A DNA stretch of 64,000 nt, from the NCBI GenBank assembly GCA_008534395.1, contig SHMQ01000005.1, positions 48,851-112,850 of the forward strand. Direction: 5' to 3'. Shown here piece after piece: positions 62,248-64,000 of this stretch. The translations under genes were made by a program, and so were the position numbers. Below the pieces are notes generated by a model. It saw nothing but the letters and a program-made list of their open reading frames with translations. It was not told the DNA's origin and did no database searches. Position 1 is the first letter of the stretch; each line of letters opens with the position of its first letter. Source of the DNA: Candidatus Acidulodesulfobacterium acidiphilum (lineage in GTDB: Bacteria > SZUA-79 > Acidulodesulfobacterales > Acidulodesulfobacteraceae).

Positions 62248-62469
62248 TTAGCTTTTTGCTTTTGCGGTTTTTGCAGCTGTTTTTTTAGCCGGTTTTGCCG
62301 CTTTTTTTGCGGTTTTTGCAGCTGTTTTTTTAGCCGGTTTTGCCGCTTTTTTAACTGCTGCAGGTTTTGCAGGTTTTGCCGGAGCCGCTGCTTTCTTTGC
62401 GCAACCCGAAAATGCAAAAGTCGATATGACTAAAAACACTCCCAAAACTAATACTGTAAGCTTTTTCAA
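62248..62469 (-). CDS. Lipoprotein with Ala-Lys-Pro repeat tail
   Basis: A 73-residue protein: signal peptide with lipobox FSGC (Cys22), then only Ala, Lys, Pro, Val and Thr. The tail carries two 15-residue repeats from a 45-base DNA duplication (62264-62353). The start is TTG, with AAGGAGGT upstream. Similar Lys-Ala-Pro tails occur in histone H1-like proteins and in cell-wall-binding lipoproteins. A role in peptidoglycan or polyanion binding at the envelope is plausible. Confidence 0.75.
   Translation of the reverse strand: MKKLTVLVLGVFLVISTFAFSGCAKKAAAPAKPAKPAAVKKAAKPAKKTAAKTAKKAAKPAKKTAAKTAKAKS
62264..62353. repeat. 45-bp tandem duplication
   Basis: Two near-exact 45-base copies, beginning at 62264 and 62309, inside the lipoprotein gene; the frame is kept. 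It encodes the K/A/P/T repeat of the tail. Confidence 0.85.
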
Positions 62470-62601
62470 ATTTTATCACCTCCTTTAACATTTTTATTCT
62501 ATTTTTAGTGAAGAATTTTGTCAAGAAAAATTTTTATTGCAAATAGCGGTTAATTTATTTATTTTAAAGAATGAAATTTTATATCAAGATTAAAACTGTT
62601 A

Positions 62602-62636
62602 AACAAAAAGGGCTCGCGGCAAAAGCCTTTGAGCCC
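62602..62636 (-). terminator. Rho-independent terminator
   Basis: A GGGCTC...GAGCCC stem with a nested GGC/GCC pair closes over a small loop, followed on the minus strand by TTTTTG. It ends the transcript of the DUF302-like gene. Confidence 0.75.
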
Positions 62637-62639
62637 TCC

Positions 62640-62776
62640 GTTATAGATTTAACAAGAGTTTAATAAATTAAAAATATATTCGGTCTTTTCTTTTCTATGA
62701 TGCACATTTCTTCCGAAAATAGCCCCGGCTTTAAAATTACAGATGCACGACAGACTTACCGGACTGTGCCGTATTT
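62640..62776 (-). other. Structured 3' region of the DUF302-like transcript
   Basis: Between the stop codon at 62777 and the terminator the minus strand has a second hairpin (GGCACAG, loop, CTGTCGTGC with one bulge) and a GCCGGGGC element. I do not recognise a riboswitch class. Apart from these the stretch has no open frame. Confidence 0.35.
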
Positions 62777-63784
62777 TTAATATGCAAGTCCGTATAAAAT
62801 CATCTGCTTTAGAGATCCTTGAATGGAACTAGGCATACCCATATGGGTCATAAAAGCCATCATACCAGCGTCTGCAAAATAATATTTCATTCTCCACATT
62901 TCTCCTAGTATAGAAACATCGGTATAATTTCCTGCTCTGTATATAAGTATTTCAATAGGATAAGCAGAACTGTGGTCGATGCCTGGAAACTTATATGATG
63001 AAGTAGCCCTTGCACTGCTGTCTATTTCTATTGAATGTCTTTCCGTTGAATTTCTAGTGACGCCTATTTCTATAAATCCTATTGAAGGCTTTTCTATCTT
63101 GTAAACCAAATGCCATTTGCCTTTATTACGCCCTATACCCTTTAAAACTAAATCGGCTACTCCACGCAAATTCGAATCGGTGCTTCCGGAATAGTTGGAT
63201 ATCTGGTCGACGCTTCCAGGGAATGAGCCTCCGCCTATTCCACCTGGAAATCTTCCTGTTCTCATAGGTCCATACTGAGTGTTTGAAGGAGTTCCGCCTA
63301 TCGCTTTTCTTATTATGCCTTTTAAATAGTTATTTATTTCTAATGCATAAGCTACATAAGAATTACCTGAAAAAGTCCTTGCAAGCGCAGGCAAATTTAC
63401 CATACTCACGACGATTCCCTGATTTGGCGTAGTATAAACGGCTAATCTTAAAGGCAATCCAAAAGCTCCAAGAGGATATTTCCCGTTATCCACCATATAT
63501 TTGTCGTAAACATTATTGGTTGCGACTATAACTGTTGAATGATAAGTGTCGCCGGACGGAACCGATGTGTTAAATTTGCCAATAACCGTCCAATTATGCG
63601 CGTTCAAAGCGCTTTCTACTTTTTGCGTTACGGAAGAAATGCTTCCGGGAACATTTACGGCAACATTGGTAAACACCCCGTAATCAGCTGCAAACACGCT
63701 GTTGGCAATTAAAAAAACCGATAGAAACGCAAAAACCAATGAAAACAAAAGTTTTAACTTAAAGAACTTCATAACCTTTTTCAT
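62777..63784 (-). CDS. Secreted DUF302-like protein
   Basis: A 335-residue exported protein with a signal peptide (about 1-32). The segment around residues 40-130 (ISSVTQKVESALNAHNWTVIG, then PLRLAVYTT and VVSMVNLPALAR) has the look of DUF302, a small heme-associated or ligand-binding domain. A glycine-rich middle is followed by a second alpha/beta part. Possible role is unknown. GGAGG precedes the ATG. Confidence 0.6.
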   Translation of the reverse strand: MKKVMKFFKLKLLFSLVFAFLSVFLIANSVFAADYGVFTNVAVNVPGSISSVTQKVESALNAHNWTVIGKFNTSVPSGDTYHSTVIVATNNVYDKYMVDNGKYPLGAFGLPLRLAVYTTPNQGIVVSMVNLPALARTFSGNSYVAYALEINNYLKGIIRKAIGGTPSNTQYGPMRTGRFPGGIGGGSFPGSVDQISNYSGSTDSNLRGVADLVLKGIGRNKGKWHLVYKIEKPSIGFIEIGVTRNSTERHSIEIDSSARATSSYKFPGIDHSSAYPIEILIYRAGNYTDVSILGEMWRMKYYFADAGMMAFMTHMGMPSSIQGSLKQMILYGLAY

Positions 63785-64000
63785 TACTTTTCCTCCATTT
63801 TTTTAAAATGTTAATAAAATGATAAATTAATATTTATCATAAAATGTTTACTCTGTCAATGAATTATTTTTGGTATGTTGTCAACTTTTAATTTGTCTAT
63901 TGAATTTAACTTTTAATTTGTCATAATATCTTTGTATTATTATTTTGCTTTTAATACGTTTTATTAATAATCGCAATCAACCTTCATCACCCCCTTTGCC
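63785..64000. other. AT-rich upstream region with short direct repeats
   Basis: Contains two copies of AACTTTTAATTTGTC (near 63883 and 63909). They may be regulator sites for the gene to the left. No gene is seen up to the window end. Confidence 0.3.

Noticed and set aside
62169-62417. Gln/Lys/Arg-rich frame overlapping the lipoprotein gene
   Set aside because: It is a shifted reading of the same 45-base repeats, while the lipoprotein frame has a signal peptide and lipobox.

Overview
The window is AT-rich bacterial DNA with two distinct halves joined at a tRNA-Pro(CGG) gene at 29592-29668 (minus strand). Gene content on the right (TypA, UvrB/UvrC, IorAB, PaaK, DUF116, CtpA, soluble chemoreceptor, Sec-encoded protein) fits an anaerobic or microaerophilic Gram-negative of the deltaproteobacterial/Desulfobacterota kind. 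This assignment is an inference from gene families, not a phylogenetic result.

Left half, 1-29591: a conjugative, plasmid-like element that appears to be inserted at the 3' end of the tRNA-Pro gene and runs off the left edge. Almost everything is on the minus strand. From right to left it holds an iteron origin with a Rep_3-type initiator, small broken or accessory genes, a TlpA-like thioredoxin, a beta-barrel gene split by an amber codon, and an F-type type IV secretion operon in the order traA-(58 aa)-L-E-K-B-dsbC-V-C-trbI-traF(S26)-H-(76 aa)-G. Beyond these lie a Panacea (DUF4065) antitoxin with a putative toxin, an ExoX-like exonuclease, a zinc-finger protein, a prepilin peptidase, a c-type cytochrome, a tyrosine recombinase and a DUF4238 protein. 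No relaxase, coupling protein, TraN, TraU, TraW or TrbC was found, so the element is probably incomplete in this view. Between the origin and the tRNA sits a divergent regulatory region and a plus-strand three-gene cassette: a LexA/CI-like self-cleaving repressor, a 1253-residue UPF1-like helicase and a cysteine-rich protein. This cassette is the best candidate for an undescribed, probably damage- or phage-responsive system.

Right half, 29592-64000: chromosomal backbone. It has rpe, scpB, an oxygen-binding di-iron protein paired with a sensor-less chemoreceptor, a COG2509 flavoprotein, two universal stress proteins, an encapsulated-ferritin-like protein without encapsulin, the 4.5S SRP RNA, iorA-iorB-paaK (aryl-pyruvate oxidation), DUF116-fmt-def, a two-domain protein disulfide oxidoreductase whose second active site is read through an in-frame UGA (selenocysteine), a zinc phospholipase C-like protein, a CobD-like aminotransferase, uvrC, uvrB, rmuC, a PyrK-PyrD fusion with an enlarged iron-sulfur loop, rimI, a nitrilase-family hydrolase, typA, a cold-shock gene, rlmB, pyrF, ctpA with a coiled-coil EnvC-like partner, a lipoprotein with an Ala-Lys-Pro tail, and a DUF302-like secreted protein.

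Several genes were extended, shortened or newly found by reading the DNA: the selenoprotein (43866-44519), a 58-residue gene in the tra operon (19253-19429), two genes interrupted by in-frame stops (19941-20765 and 21593-21874), and corrected starts for the recombinase, the exonuclease, DsbC, TraL, the repressor and others.
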